Positions 27,488-33,809 of a stretch of DNA of 33,944 nucleotides are shown one piece after another. The stretch comes from a virus. The DNA is taken from the IMG/VR virus record IMGVR_UViG_3300030012_003786, positions 1 through 33,944 of that record; one strand, 5' to 3'. Both the position numbers and the translations under genes were made by a program. Every line of letters begins with the position of its first letter. Positions within the stretch are counted from its first letter, which is position 1. The notes below the pieces were generated by a model. The model made no database searches. It was not told the origin of the DNA and worked only from the letters and a program-made list of their open reading frames with translations.

Positions 27488-27708
27488 TAGTACTCTAGAT
27501 TATATTCTACAGATACAGCCATGTTTTTATTAAAGTCTTTCCAAGGTAATACATTTTTATTTTTTCTAATATAAATAGAATACTTATCTTCTTCTTCTAA
27601 TATATCACAAATAGTATGACCGCCGTAAACTTCTTGACCAACAGCATAGTGCATAGCGTCGTTTTTATAGTCTTTGCCTATACTAATCTTTCTTATCAGC
27701 TTCGCCAT
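27487..27708 (-). CDS. Small conserved phage protein, 73 aa
   Basis: The frame starts MAKLIRKISIGKDYKNDAMH and continues with VGQEVYGGHTICDILEEEDK and YIRKNKNVLPWKDFN, a compact mixed alpha/beta sequence. I recognise the opening KISIG.DYKN.AMHY..GQ from small proteins near terminase genes of marine phages, but these have no assigned role. It overlaps the upstream gene by 26 bases and the downstream one by a single base, so it is tightly coupled. No membrane or metal-binding motif is visible. The function is unknown, and a packaging or assembly accessory is a guess from position. Confidence 0.75.
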   Translation of the reverse strand: MAKLIRKISIGKDYKNDAMHYAVGQEVYGGHTICDILEEEDKYSIYIRKNKNVLPWKDFNKNMAVSVEYNLEY

Positions 27709-27979
27709 TTTCTGGATAGTTTATTGTTCCGTCTTCAATATTAATATCAAATGTACCATAATCTTTTTCAAACTCACTTTGTAATATAGTTATTTGATCG
27801 TTAATACCAGCTATATTATGAAGAGCATTATGTTTTCTTGATTCCATAATACCAACTTCCATTTGAAGCTTGTTTACGCTACTTATTAAACCTTGAACTT
27901 TTTTTAACTGCTCGTCAGTAATTTTTTCAGGTTTAATACCTTTTAATTCTTTAATTTTTTTACTTGTGTTTTTTGCCAT
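27683..27979 (-). CDS. Small coiled-coil protein, 98 aa
   Basis: The protein is Lys-rich and helical: MAKNTSKKIKELKGIKPEKI, then EQLKKVQGLISSVNKLQMEV and HNIAGINDQITILQSEFEKD, with heptad-like spacing of Leu, Ile and Val. It ends in a polar acidic segment (GTINYPENGEADKKD). It probably forms a short coiled-coil hairpin. It overlaps the start of the 73-aa gene by 26 bases. I recognise no family function. Small coiled-coil proteins before terminase may be assembly accessories, but nothing in the sequence proves that. Confidence 0.75.
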   Translation of the reverse strand: MAKNTSKKIKELKGIKPEKITDEQLKKVQGLISSVNKLQMEVGIMESRKHNALHNIAGINDQITILQSEFEKDYGTFDINIEDGTINYPENGEADKKD

Positions 27980-28003
27980 TTTATTTAATTTAATTATTAT
28001 TAT

Positions 28004-28795
28004 TTATTGTGATTCTACATAATCAAACAGTAACTCTCTTTGATCAGCTGTTACCGCTGTACCATCGTATATTATTACATCTTTTATAAATCCGTTAAAA
28101 TTTTTGTCATCATCAGCGGCTGATCCTATATTGTTAAAATCTATTTGACCTGTATTAGTACTGTTTTCAGCTGCATCCCAGTCCTTACCAGAAGCTGTAG
28201 TATAAGCACCACCTCTAACATAAACATTTACGTTACCAGTGCTACCGTTAGATCTAACTACTATAGCTGTATAATAAGTATCTGTTTCCATAGTTGCAGA
28301 TCCTTCTGCAAACGTACTATTACTACTACCTATTTTCAACCTAAAAGCTTTGTTTGTTTGAAGCCTAAAAAATTCATCTGTAGCAGAACCAAAAAAAGCT
28401 CTTTGCGTACTAAAGTCTACACATTTAAATCTCACTACAGCAGTAAAATCTGTATTAGCATCTATTTGTATATTGCTAGTTAAATCCATAAACTTAGTTT
28501 GACCAGCAAAATTTACTGCTCCAGGCTCGTCTGCTTCAAACAAAGGCATATCAACAGAATTTGATTGTGCCGCGTGATTGTTGTTTCCAGACTGATCGTT
28601 CCACTGGCTTATTTTTTCACCATCAGGATATGGACTTGTTTGTGAAGTAATGGTTTGACCTTCACCATCTCTACCTCTTACGTCTGTATTAAACCTTAGC
28701 CATAACGATAAGTTTTCTATTTGATCAGGTACAAACTCACCACCTGGATAATCATTACCTGCTAGCTTATAAAATCCTACGCCTAATCCTAACAT
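28004..28795 (-). CDS. LamG/concanavalin-like virion surface protein, 263 aa
   Basis: The sequence has the pattern of a laminin-G/ConA-like lectin domain filling most of the protein. IENLSLWLRFNTD is followed by ISQWNDQSGNNNHAAQ, AVNFAGQTKFMDLTSN, FTAVVRFKCVDF, YYTAIVVRSNGSTGNVNVYV and, near the C-terminus, FNGFIKDVIIYDGTAVTADQ. The W.DQSG.NNHA and G.I.DVIIYD.. segments are hallmarks of the LamG_3-type fold. There is a short hydrophobic Gly-rich start but no clear signal peptide, as expected for a virion protein. The start overlaps the upstream gene's stop by one base. A capsid or tail decoration that touches glycans is inferred. Confidence 0.78.
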   Translation of the reverse strand: MLGLGVGFYKLAGNDYPGGEFVPDQIENLSLWLRFNTDVRGRDGEGQTITSQTSPYPDGEKISQWNDQSGNNNHAAQSNSVDMPLFEADEPGAVNFAGQTKFMDLTSNIQIDANTDFTAVVRFKCVDFSTQRAFFGSATDEFFRLQTNKAFRLKIGSSNSTFAEGSATMETDTYYTAIVVRSNGSTGNVNVYVRGGAYTTASGKDWDAAENSTNTGQIDFNNIGSAADDDKNFNGFIKDVIIYDGTAVTADQRELLFDYVESQ

Positions 28796-29163
28796 TATAA
28801 ACCTATGTAAGCTATATATTCACCACTAGTAACTGTTGTTATTTTAGTGTATCGACCATATATAGTTAATCCTTTAGGAAAAGTTGTTGCTGTAACAACA
28901 GCTTTACCTCCTGTACCAGATTCTCCACGATCAGGAGTTAACACGGCATCATGAGCAGCTGTTCCAGTGCCAGCATATTCTAAACCGTTTGCAATATCAT
29001 TATCAGCTACTAGCCCATCAGTTGTATTTAACGTTGTATCAGTTAAAAACGTAATTGCTACAAACACTTTTCCTGTTGGTGGTGTAATAGCAGATACGGT
29101 ATTATTATACACAGACCCCATTTGCCCAAAGCCATATGCTACTTCTGTTGAATTTTGTCCCAT
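28795..29163 (-). CDS. Probable virion surface protein, 122 aa
   Basis: A Gly/Thr/Ala/Val-rich, lysine-poor sequence (GKVFVAITFLTDTTLNTTDG, FPKGLTIYGRYTKI, SGEYIAYIGL) that looks like a small beta sandwich. Composition is like capsid decoration or head-fibre proteins and unlike the Lys-rich cytoplasmic-type neighbours. Its stop overlaps the start of the LamG-like gene and its start overlaps the holin-like gene's stop, each by one base. The family is not recognised. Decoration or fibre base is inferred from composition and from pairing with the LamG-like protein. Confidence 0.7.
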   Translation of the reverse strand: MGQNSTEVAYGFGQMGSVYNNTVSAITPPTGKVFVAITFLTDTTLNTTDGLVADNDIANGLEYAGTGTAAHDAVLTPDRGESGTGGKAVVTATTFPKGLTIYGRYTKITTVTSGEYIAYIGL

Positions 29164-29549
29164 TATTTTTTTACTTTTTCTAGTGATCTACCGCCAAAAT
29201 AAGCACCGATCACTGTTATTAATACTAATTGTAATAAGTCTGTCCACTTGTCTTGCACTTGAAAAGAAATAACACCAGCATCGATAAATATTAATAATAC
29301 TGTTGCTACTACTAAAAATACTAAAACTAATGGTCTTATATTTTTACTTAACCATGAATCACTGTTCATGTCTAACTTCCATCTCTCTGTTACTTGCTTT
29401 TGCATCTCAGCTTCGTAACCCATAATCATATCTTTAATTTTTCTTTCAGCATTTAGTTTTTCTTCTGCAGATGTATGTAAGTTATCTATAACTCCACCTA
29501 CGTTTTTAACTAGCTCTGCTGTACCTTTTGATAATAAATTTCCTATCAT
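29163..29549 (-). CDS. Holin-like membrane protein (3TM/GTA holin type), 128 aa
   Basis: A charged helical N-terminus (residues ~20-65, AEEKLNAERKIKDMIMG) is followed by SDSWLSKNIRPLVLVFLVVA, a membrane segment at ~71-93. A short polar loop leads to a second membrane segment at ~102-120 (LLQLVLITVIGAYFGGRSLE). The W.SK.IRPLVLV and IGAYFGGRS.EK elements are those of the 3TM holin family, which forms membrane lesions at lysis. It is co-transcribed within the virion block and overlaps the next start by one base. No endolysin is adjacent. A membrane protein is certain and holin likely. Confidence 0.78.
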   Translation of the reverse strand: MIGNLLSKGTAELVKNVGGVIDNLHTSAEEKLNAERKIKDMIMGYEAEMQKQVTERWKLDMNSDSWLSKNIRPLVLVFLVVATVLLIFIDAGVISFQVQDKWTDLLQLVLITVIGAYFGGRSLEKVKK

Positions 29550-29559
29550 ATTTTAATTT

Positions 29560-29916
29560 TTAATATCCACCGCCTCCACCACCAGAAGGTGTTGAAGCTG
29601 GAGGTGTATATGTTGGTTGTTGTACTGGTTGTTGTATGGGTTGCGGCGTCTGTACAGGTTGAGCAACTGGTTGCGCAATAGGCTGTACTGGTTGTATTGG
29701 TTGTGCAGTTTGCATTGGTTGCATTGTTTGCACGTCATCTTTTCTAACTTTAAACACTTTTTGTAATTCAATATGATTTTCACCTGACATCCATCCTTTT
29801 CTTCCATTAAAAAAATGAACGTGCGTTCCTTTTAATTTAAACTTTTCACCCCAACGCAGAGCTTCCCACTCAGCGCTAAACAAAGGTATTCCATCGATTT
29901 TAGTTAGTATACCCAT
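29560..29916 (-). CDS. Protein with small N-terminal domain and Pro/Gln repeat tail, 118 aa
   Basis: Residues 1-60 form a compact domain (MGILTKIDGIPLFSAEWEAL, KGTHVHFFNGRKGWMSGENH). I recall a TKIDGIPLF..  ..ALRW opening with H.H.F.G..G.M.G..H from marine phage virion proteins. Residues ~65-106 are a repeat of PQ/PV dipeptides such as QPIQPVQPIAQPVAQPV. The C-terminus is SGGGGGGY. A short folded head, a flexible PQ spacer and a Gly-rich tip suggest a surface-displayed linker protein. The function is not known. An overlapping frame on the same strand lacks domain signs and is a shadow. Confidence 0.75.
   Translation of the reverse strand: MGILTKIDGIPLFSAEWEALRWGEKFKLKGTHVHFFNGRKGWMSGENHIELQKVFKVRKDDVQTMQPMQTAQPIQPVQPIAQPVAQPVQTPQPIQQPVQQPTYTPPASTPSGGGGGGY
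29599..29730 (-). repeat. Imperfect short tandem repeat encoding the PQ-rich tail
   Basis: On the plus strand the unit ggttgtactggttgtatt recurs with variation (for example ggttgtattggttgtgcagtttg), built from 6-base Gln-Pro/Gln-Val codon pairs. Such short in-frame repeats expand and contract easily, so tail length is likely to vary between related phages. Confidence 0.65.
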
Positions 29917-29926
29917 TTATTATTAT

Positions 29927-30355
29927 TTAAACATTTTCGTTACCACCATTTGCTTCTACTTCCCAAGGAAAATCATGATCACCTGCTTCTTTTGCAACAC
30001 CGTCTACTACAATCATATCTTTACCGTTTATTGTTACTCTTGGGTAGGTAATACCATTGTATTTAACAAAGTCATCACCGTATGCTAGTTTACCTATTTT
30101 CATATCAGTAGCATGGCGCATCTCATGATTTATAACTTGTTTTTCTTCTTCACTACCAGGAACTATATTTTGATTTATATATATACTACCATCCATGTTA
30201 GCTTCACCAGCAATACCTTCGCCTAAAGGTTTTCTAATAATAGGTGTACCAGGAACAGAAGCGTCACTATCGGCTTCTTGACCAAAACGCATTTTAGAAG
30301 TTATATTACCACCGTGCATATACGGAGTTCTGTTTTTACCTAGTTTAAATCCCAT
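29927..30355 (-). CDS. Putative zinc metallopeptidase (HExxH, minigluzincin-like), 142 aa
   Basis: The centre reads EEEKQVINHEMRHATDMKIG, containing HEMRH at residues 77-81, the HExxH zinc-binding motif preceded by a hydrophobic helix face. About 50 residues later FPWEVEAN (129-136) offers Glu132/Glu134, placed where gluzincins keep their third ligand (a W-E-x-E-A-type helix). The N-terminus MGFKLGKNRTPYMHGGNI lacks a signal peptide. The protein is small, single-domain and compatible with minimal phage metallopeptidases. Its target is unknown: capsid/tail maturation, ejection or lysis are options given the virion context. The catalytic site is supported by motif, and activity is inferred. Confidence 0.68.
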   Translation of the reverse strand: MGFKLGKNRTPYMHGGNITSKMRFGQEADSDASVPGTPIIRKPLGEGIAGEANMDGSIYINQNIVPGSEEEKQVINHEMRHATDMKIGKLAYGDDFVKYNGITYPRVTINGKDMIVVDGVAKEAGDHDFPWEVEANGGNENV

Positions 30356-30795
30356 TATCTATCTTTATCTTTTATCATATCATCTATAGCTTTGTTATAA
30401 ACTTTATCTGTATATGATTTGTTATTAAAAAATATACTACGTTCAGACGTAGGCATATCTTCTTCGCCTAAAAGTATTCTGTATATTCTACTTATCATTT
30501 GACTACATTTAAAAGATATTTTAAATACAGAGTATTTTATAGTTGTTCTATTTCTATGTCTCCATACTTCTATCCAACCATCTCTTCGTAGTCTTTCCCA
30601 ACGGTTTTTGTCCCATGAATATGTATAAGTACCGTCTAAAAACTCTTGTCGTGTAAATCTTTTTTTACAATCTAAATAAATTAATAATTCTAAATCTGCA
30701 TCTTTTAACCCGTAAGTTTTACAGACCCACTTTCTAGTGAGCCTGTAATACTTAAGGATATTCATTTCACGCAAATCTTGCGCGGTTAATCTCAT
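30355..30795 (-). CDS. Winged-helix-like DNA-binding protein, 146 aa
   Basis: The first ~95 residues read as a winged-helix domain. Helices YRLTRKWVCKTYGLKDADLE and LLIYLDCKKRFTRQEFLDG are followed by NRWERLRRDGWIEVWRHRNR, a recognition helix, and a beta wing (TTIKYSVFKISFKCSQMISR). It is strongly basic. The tail contains RIYRILLGEEDMPTSER and a Lys/Asp helix. This is MarR-like in layout but without clear dimerisation helices. It may regulate late genes or act on phage DNA. A one-base overlap links it to the metallopeptidase gene. DNA binding is inferred from fold pattern. Confidence 0.65.
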   Translation of the reverse strand: MRLTAQDLREMNILKYYRLTRKWVCKTYGLKDADLELLIYLDCKKRFTRQEFLDGTYTYSWDKNRWERLRRDGWIEVWRHRNRTTIKYSVFKISFKCSQMISRIYRILLGEEDMPTSERSIFFNNKSYTDKVYNKAIDDMIKDKDR

Positions 30796-30798
30796 TTA

Positions 30799-31128
30799 TT
30801 ACTGGTCAAAAGCTATTGCAGTACAAGCAGTAATGTTAGAAATTGAAGCAGCAGCAGTAGCACCAGCAACATCTAAGAAAGGTTGTTTCATAGAACCTTG
30901 AGCATAAAAATGATCAGCAAGTTCTTTTAGTGTTGCCAAGTAAGTACCAGAAGTAATATCACAAGTAACTAAAGTAGATTTAGCAGTACCATCACCTGTA
31001 GTACCACCTGTGAAACCAAATCTTATAGTGTCAGCATCTACTAAATCTATACTTGATAAGTTAGATAAAGGCAATGCAGCAGCATCTGTTGCGCTTACTG
31101 TAAAAATAAGTAATCTGTCGTTTAACAT
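30799..31128 (-). CDS. Small Ala/Thr-rich virion protein, 109 aa
   Basis: The sequence (MLNDRLLIFTVSATDAAALP, DADTIRFGFTGGTTGDGTAK, STLVTCDITSGTYLATLKEL, then FYAQGSMKQPFLDVAGATAA) is rich in Ala, Thr, Ser and Gly with very few Lys, like the MCP and unlike most neighbours. The gene has an unusually A-rich leader (AAAAAAAAGAAA just before ATG), the pattern associated with strong translation in Bacteroidota. Both points suggest an abundant virion protein such as a head decoration or tail-tube component. No family is recognised. It starts about 70 bases after the GroES stop, the largest gap in this half of the window. Confidence 0.7.
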   Translation of the reverse strand: MLNDRLLIFTVSATDAAALPLSNLSSIDLVDADTIRFGFTGGTTGDGTAKSTLVTCDITSGTYLATLKELADHFYAQGSMKQPFLDVAGATAAASISNITACTAIAFDQ

Positions 31129-31199
31129 TTTCTTTTTTTTTAATGATTAATAATTTGTTTTTGTTTTTAAGTTTAAAGTTTATGGATTATGGTTTAGGT
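31129..31199 (-). other. AT-rich intergenic leader with small tandem repeats
   Basis: About 70 bases without a gene. On the plus strand it holds two perfect copies of aagttta (31169-31182) and ggttta twice (31191-31202, overlapping the GroES stop). A long pyrimidine run at 31129-31140 becomes an A-rich leader before the 109-aa start. No hairpin terminator or Bacteroidota-type TTG...TAnnTTTG promoter is seen. Confidence 0.5.
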
Positions 31200-31457
31200 T
31201 TAATCTACTAGAACAACATCTCTGTCTTGAATAACTCTATAAAGTTTATCGTTAAATGAAATGTCGTGTCCAGCATGTTTATCGTAATATATCGTGTCAC
31301 CATCTTTTAGTACTTCAACTAAACTACCACACGATATTATTTTTGCTTTTATATAACGGTTGTCTTGATCAGTCTCATCTGTCATGATCAACCCAGCAAC
31401 CTTTTTAGGTTCTAGTTTTATTTTATCTACTATTATATATCTATTTACTGCCTTCAT
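31200..31457 (-). CDS. groES: Co-chaperonin GroES, 85 aa
   Basis: MKAVNRYIIVDKIKLEPKKV is followed by AGLIM, the counterpart of the GroES mobile-loop GIVL that docks on GroEL. Then come YIKAKIISCGSLVEVLKDGD, TIYYDKHAGHDISF and LYRVIQDRDVVLVD, matching GroES strands up to the final ILA-type strand. At 85 residues it is shorter than bacterial GroES (~97). The ENGE.KPLDVK roof hairpin is reduced, so the dome may be more open. The start lies 17 bases inside the groEL end, giving coupled translation with GroEL first. It caps the phage GroEL, or possibly the host's. Confidence 0.88.
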   Translation of the reverse strand: MKAVNRYIIVDKIKLEPKKVAGLIMTDETDQDNRYIKAKIISCGSLVEVLKDGDTIYYDKHAGHDISFNDKLYRVIQDRDVVLVD

Positions 31458-33006
31458 TGATACGTATGTTTGAAATTACACAATCGGCAGATACTATAGT
31501 AGTTACAACAGAAACCGCATTTTTAAGTGCTGACTTAGTAACAAGTACAGGATCTATGATACCAGACTTAATCATATCAACACTTTTACCAGTAACTACA
31601 TTAACACCTAAACCTTTTCTAGGACGTGGTGCCACTTGTTCTAAACCAGCATTTGCTAGTATAGTATCAAATGGTGCTTTAATAGCATTAAGTAGTATTT
31701 GTTCACCTACCGCGTCAGCGGTAATTTTTTGAGATGCATTTAATAGTGCTACACCACCACCTGGCACTATACCTTCTTGCAGTGCTGCTTTTGTAGCATA
31801 TATTGCGTCTTCTACTCTGTCTTTCTTTTCTTTCATCTCAACTTTAGAGTTAGCACCTACCATAACTACACCTACGCTACCTGATAGCATTGCTAATCTT
31901 TGTTGATGTTTTTTCTTTAAAAAAGGATTTTTATCTTCTTTATCAATTAACTTCTGTATAGACTTAATTCTTTCTTCTAGTTGTTCTTCTGGTGCGTCTA
32001 TAGTTAATACTGTATTTTTATCATTAGTTATAGCTGTATGTGCTTCACCTAAACAGTCTACGTCTATTAAATCAAGATCATCACCTAGTTCTTCGTTTAT
32101 TACTTTAGCACCAACTAAAAACGCAAAATCATCACATGTATCTAGTTTAGTAGGACCAAAGCCTGGTAGATCAATTATATTTACTTTAATATTACCTTTT
32201 ACTTTGTTCATAAGAAGCGCAGCTTTAACTTGCTGGTCAACCGGCGCAACAATCAGTAATGATCTTTTGTTTTTGATAACATGCTCTAGTATCTTCTGTA
32301 TTTTACGTATGTTAGGTATTTCCGATGTAACGATCAATACTAACGGATTATCAAGTTCGCAAACTTGTTTATCTTTATCGGTAATAAAGTGTGGTGATGT
32401 AAGTCCTGAGTCGATCTGCACGCCGTCAACTACTTCGACGTATGTCTCTTCAGTTGGAGACTCTTCCATTAATACCACACCATCTTTACCTACTTTAGTA
32501 TAAGCTTCTGCTATAATCTTTCCTAGTTCGCTGTCGTTATTACAACTAATCGAACTAACAGATTTCAGCATATCGCCCTCGATCTTGACAGAAGTCTTAT
32601 CTAGGTATTCATTTACTTTTTTAAGTCCAGAATTTATACCGTCTTTTATTTCTCTAACAGTTTTATTGCTGTTATTTACTTCTTTTAATAAAGATTCAGC
32701 AAGGACGGTAGCTGTAGTAGTACCGTCACCTGCTTCTCTTACTGTATTTCTAGCAGCTTCTTTAATAAGGGTTGCACCCATATTTTCAACCGGGTCAAAC
32801 AAGACAACAGATTCTGCTACTGTTACACCGTCTTTTGTTATTACCGGTAAACCACGCGCATCTTCGTAAATAACACACTTACCAGATGCTCCTAGGGTTG
32901 ATTTTACTGCTTTTGCTAGCTTTTCTACGCCAGCTATTACCTTATTTTTAGCGTTTTCGCCGAAATTTACATCCTTAACGAACTCGCTAGGCTGATTATA
33001 TTCCAT
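31441..33006 (-). CDS. groEL: Chaperonin GroEL (group I), 521 aa
   Basis: ATP-site motifs are present: TLGASGK (37-43, canonical TLGPKGR altered), ITKDG with D59, GDGTTTAT (93-100, D94), and VEDAIYATKAALQEG with D400 at the place of the hydrolysis Asp398. PGGGVALLNA (415-424) lies in the hinge region. The apical domain (VDGVQIDSGLTSPHF; PGFGPTKLD) is complete. Several residues at GroES/substrate-contact positions differ, for example L for Tyr199, H for Tyr203, Q for Leu234 and K for Leu259 by my alignment. The GGM-rich C-terminal tail is absent: the protein ends INEGSK. The stop is TAG. It probably folds large phage structural proteins in the host cytoplasm. Confidence 0.95.
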   Translation of the reverse strand: MEYNQPSEFVKDVNFGENAKNKVIAGVEKLAKAVKSTLGASGKCVIYEDARGLPVITKDGVTVAESVVLFDPVENMGATLIKEAARNTVREAGDGTTTATVLAESLLKEVNNSNKTVREIKDGINSGLKKVNEYLDKTSVKIEGDMLKSVSSISCNNDSELGKIIAEAYTKVGKDGVVLMEESPTEETYVEVVDGVQIDSGLTSPHFITDKDKQVCELDNPLVLIVTSEIPNIRKIQKILEHVIKNKRSLLIVAPVDQQVKAALLMNKVKGNIKVNIIDLPGFGPTKLDTCDDFAFLVGAKVINEELGDDLDLIDVDCLGEAHTAITNDKNTVLTIDAPEEQLEERIKSIQKLIDKEDKNPFLKKKHQQRLAMLSGSVGVVMVGANSKVEMKEKKDRVEDAIYATKAALQEGIVPGGGVALLNASQKITADAVGEQILLNAIKAPFDTILANAGLEQVAPRPRKGLGVNVVTGKSVDMIKSGIIDPVLVTKSALKNAVSVVTTIVSADCVISNIRINEGSK

Positions 33007-33035
33007 ATTTGATTAAATTTAATTAAATTGTACTT

Positions 33036-33329
33036 CTATTCGAATGTTTTTACCACTTTTGGGCCTTTTGTAGCCTCTAATTTTTTAGAGAAATGGTCGA
33101 TGCTGCCATCAATCGCGGCTTCTGCACCTTCTATGGTTTCTCTTCGTGTAACATCATGCCAATTTTTATCATTTTCTGGATCATTTACTTCAGTTTGATA
33201 AAAACCGTTAGGTAATTGTGTAATTCTCCAATTACTTTTGTCAGCTAGATGCTTCCACTGGTTAATAGTTTTCTCATTCGGTTTAATTGTTTGCGTCGTA
33301 CTCGACGTCTTGTAGTATAAATAAGTCAT
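33036..33329 (-). CDS. Small conserved phage protein upstream of groEL, 97 aa
   Basis: The sequence MTYLYYKTSSTTQTIKPNEK then WRITQLPNGFYQTEVND and DVTRRETIEGAEAAIDGSID, ending KKLEATKGPKVVKTFE, has strand-strand-helix character. I recognise this type (LPNG.YQTE, then a RRE..E.AE.AIDGS..H helix) from small proteins of marine phages, where it has no assigned function. It precedes groEL by 29 bases with no terminator between. There are no metal, membrane or catalytic signs. A DNA- or protein-binding accessory is possible but unproven. Confidence 0.78.
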   Translation of the reverse strand: MTYLYYKTSSTTQTIKPNEKTINQWKHLADKSNWRITQLPNGFYQTEVNDPENDKNWHDVTRRETIEGAEAAIDGSIDHFSKKLEATKGPKVVKTFE

Positions 33330-33361
33330 TTTGGTTTTATTTTTTGGTTAAACTTATTGGT

Positions 33362-33377
33362 ATAGGGTACTTCCCTA
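33362..33377 (-). other. Small hairpin at the stop codon of the basic-protein gene
   Basis: On the minus strand UAGGG pairs with CCCUA around AAGUA. The 5' arm includes the TAG stop of the 144-aa gene. The stem has only 5 bp and no U-tract follows, so at most it is a weak attenuator or stability element between the basic protein and the next gene. Confidence 0.35.
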
Positions 33378-33809
33378 CTTTTTTATATTTCTTTTCATTG
33401 CAAACGTTGATCTGTTTCCAAAATTTAATTTTGAAAAAGCGTCTACACCTGTTTTTTCCACTTGTTCAGGTGGTGTTGGGCTAAATACTTTACTTACTCC
33501 AGCTGATAACGCTTGTTTACCTACTATTTTACCAACTGTTGTGTCACCTACTTTTGTAGCTGCAACTTTACCAATTCCTTTTCCAACTTTTGTACTAGCT
33601 TTAACGATTCCTGCACCTATTTTTGTAGCCCCAAATTTTGCAAGTGCTTTTCCAGCTGCTGTTGCAGCAAGTTTTTTACCAACTACTGCGGCAGCTGCTT
33701 TAATAGCTGGTATAATAGCAGCAACAAACGCGGCTTTTGCTGGACTTGGCTTCATTGGCTTTACTTTAAACGGAGCTCGTTTCATTTTAAATGGTTTGTA
33801 CTCTTTCAT
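33375..33809 (-). CDS. Highly basic Ala/Lys/Gly-rich protein, 144 aa
   Basis: The N-terminus MKEYKPFKMKRAPFKVKPMK is strongly basic with spaced Pro and Phe. Residues ~27-110 are Ala/Gly/Val/Lys-rich helices with small-residue spacing (AIKAAAAVVGKKLAATAAGK, KASTKVGKGIGKVAATKVGD). The end is SVSK-type basic sequence, FAMKRNIKK. The body recalls histone-H1-like tails and also glycine-zipper, membrane-active helices. It may bind packaged DNA, or act as an ejected membrane-penetrating peptide. Both are inference. The start overlaps the upstream stop as TAATG. A plus-strand frame of similar length is a mirror of its Ala/Gly-rich codons. Confidence 0.75.
   Translation of the reverse strand: MKEYKPFKMKRAPFKVKPMKPSPAKAAFVAAIIPAIKAAAAVVGKKLAATAAGKALAKFGATKIGAGIVKASTKVGKGIGKVAATKVGDTTVGKIVGKQALSAGVSKVFSPTPPEQVEKTGVDAFSKLNFGNRSTFAMKRNIKK

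Noticed and set aside
29553-29807. 84-aa minus-strand frame overlapping the PQ-repeat gene
   Set aside because: It is Asn/Gln/Leu low-complexity from the same repeat read in another frame. The 118-aa frame has a folded N-terminal domain.
31457-32869. Plus-strand open frames opposite groEL
   Set aside because: Antisense shadows of a clearly conserved chaperonin gene.
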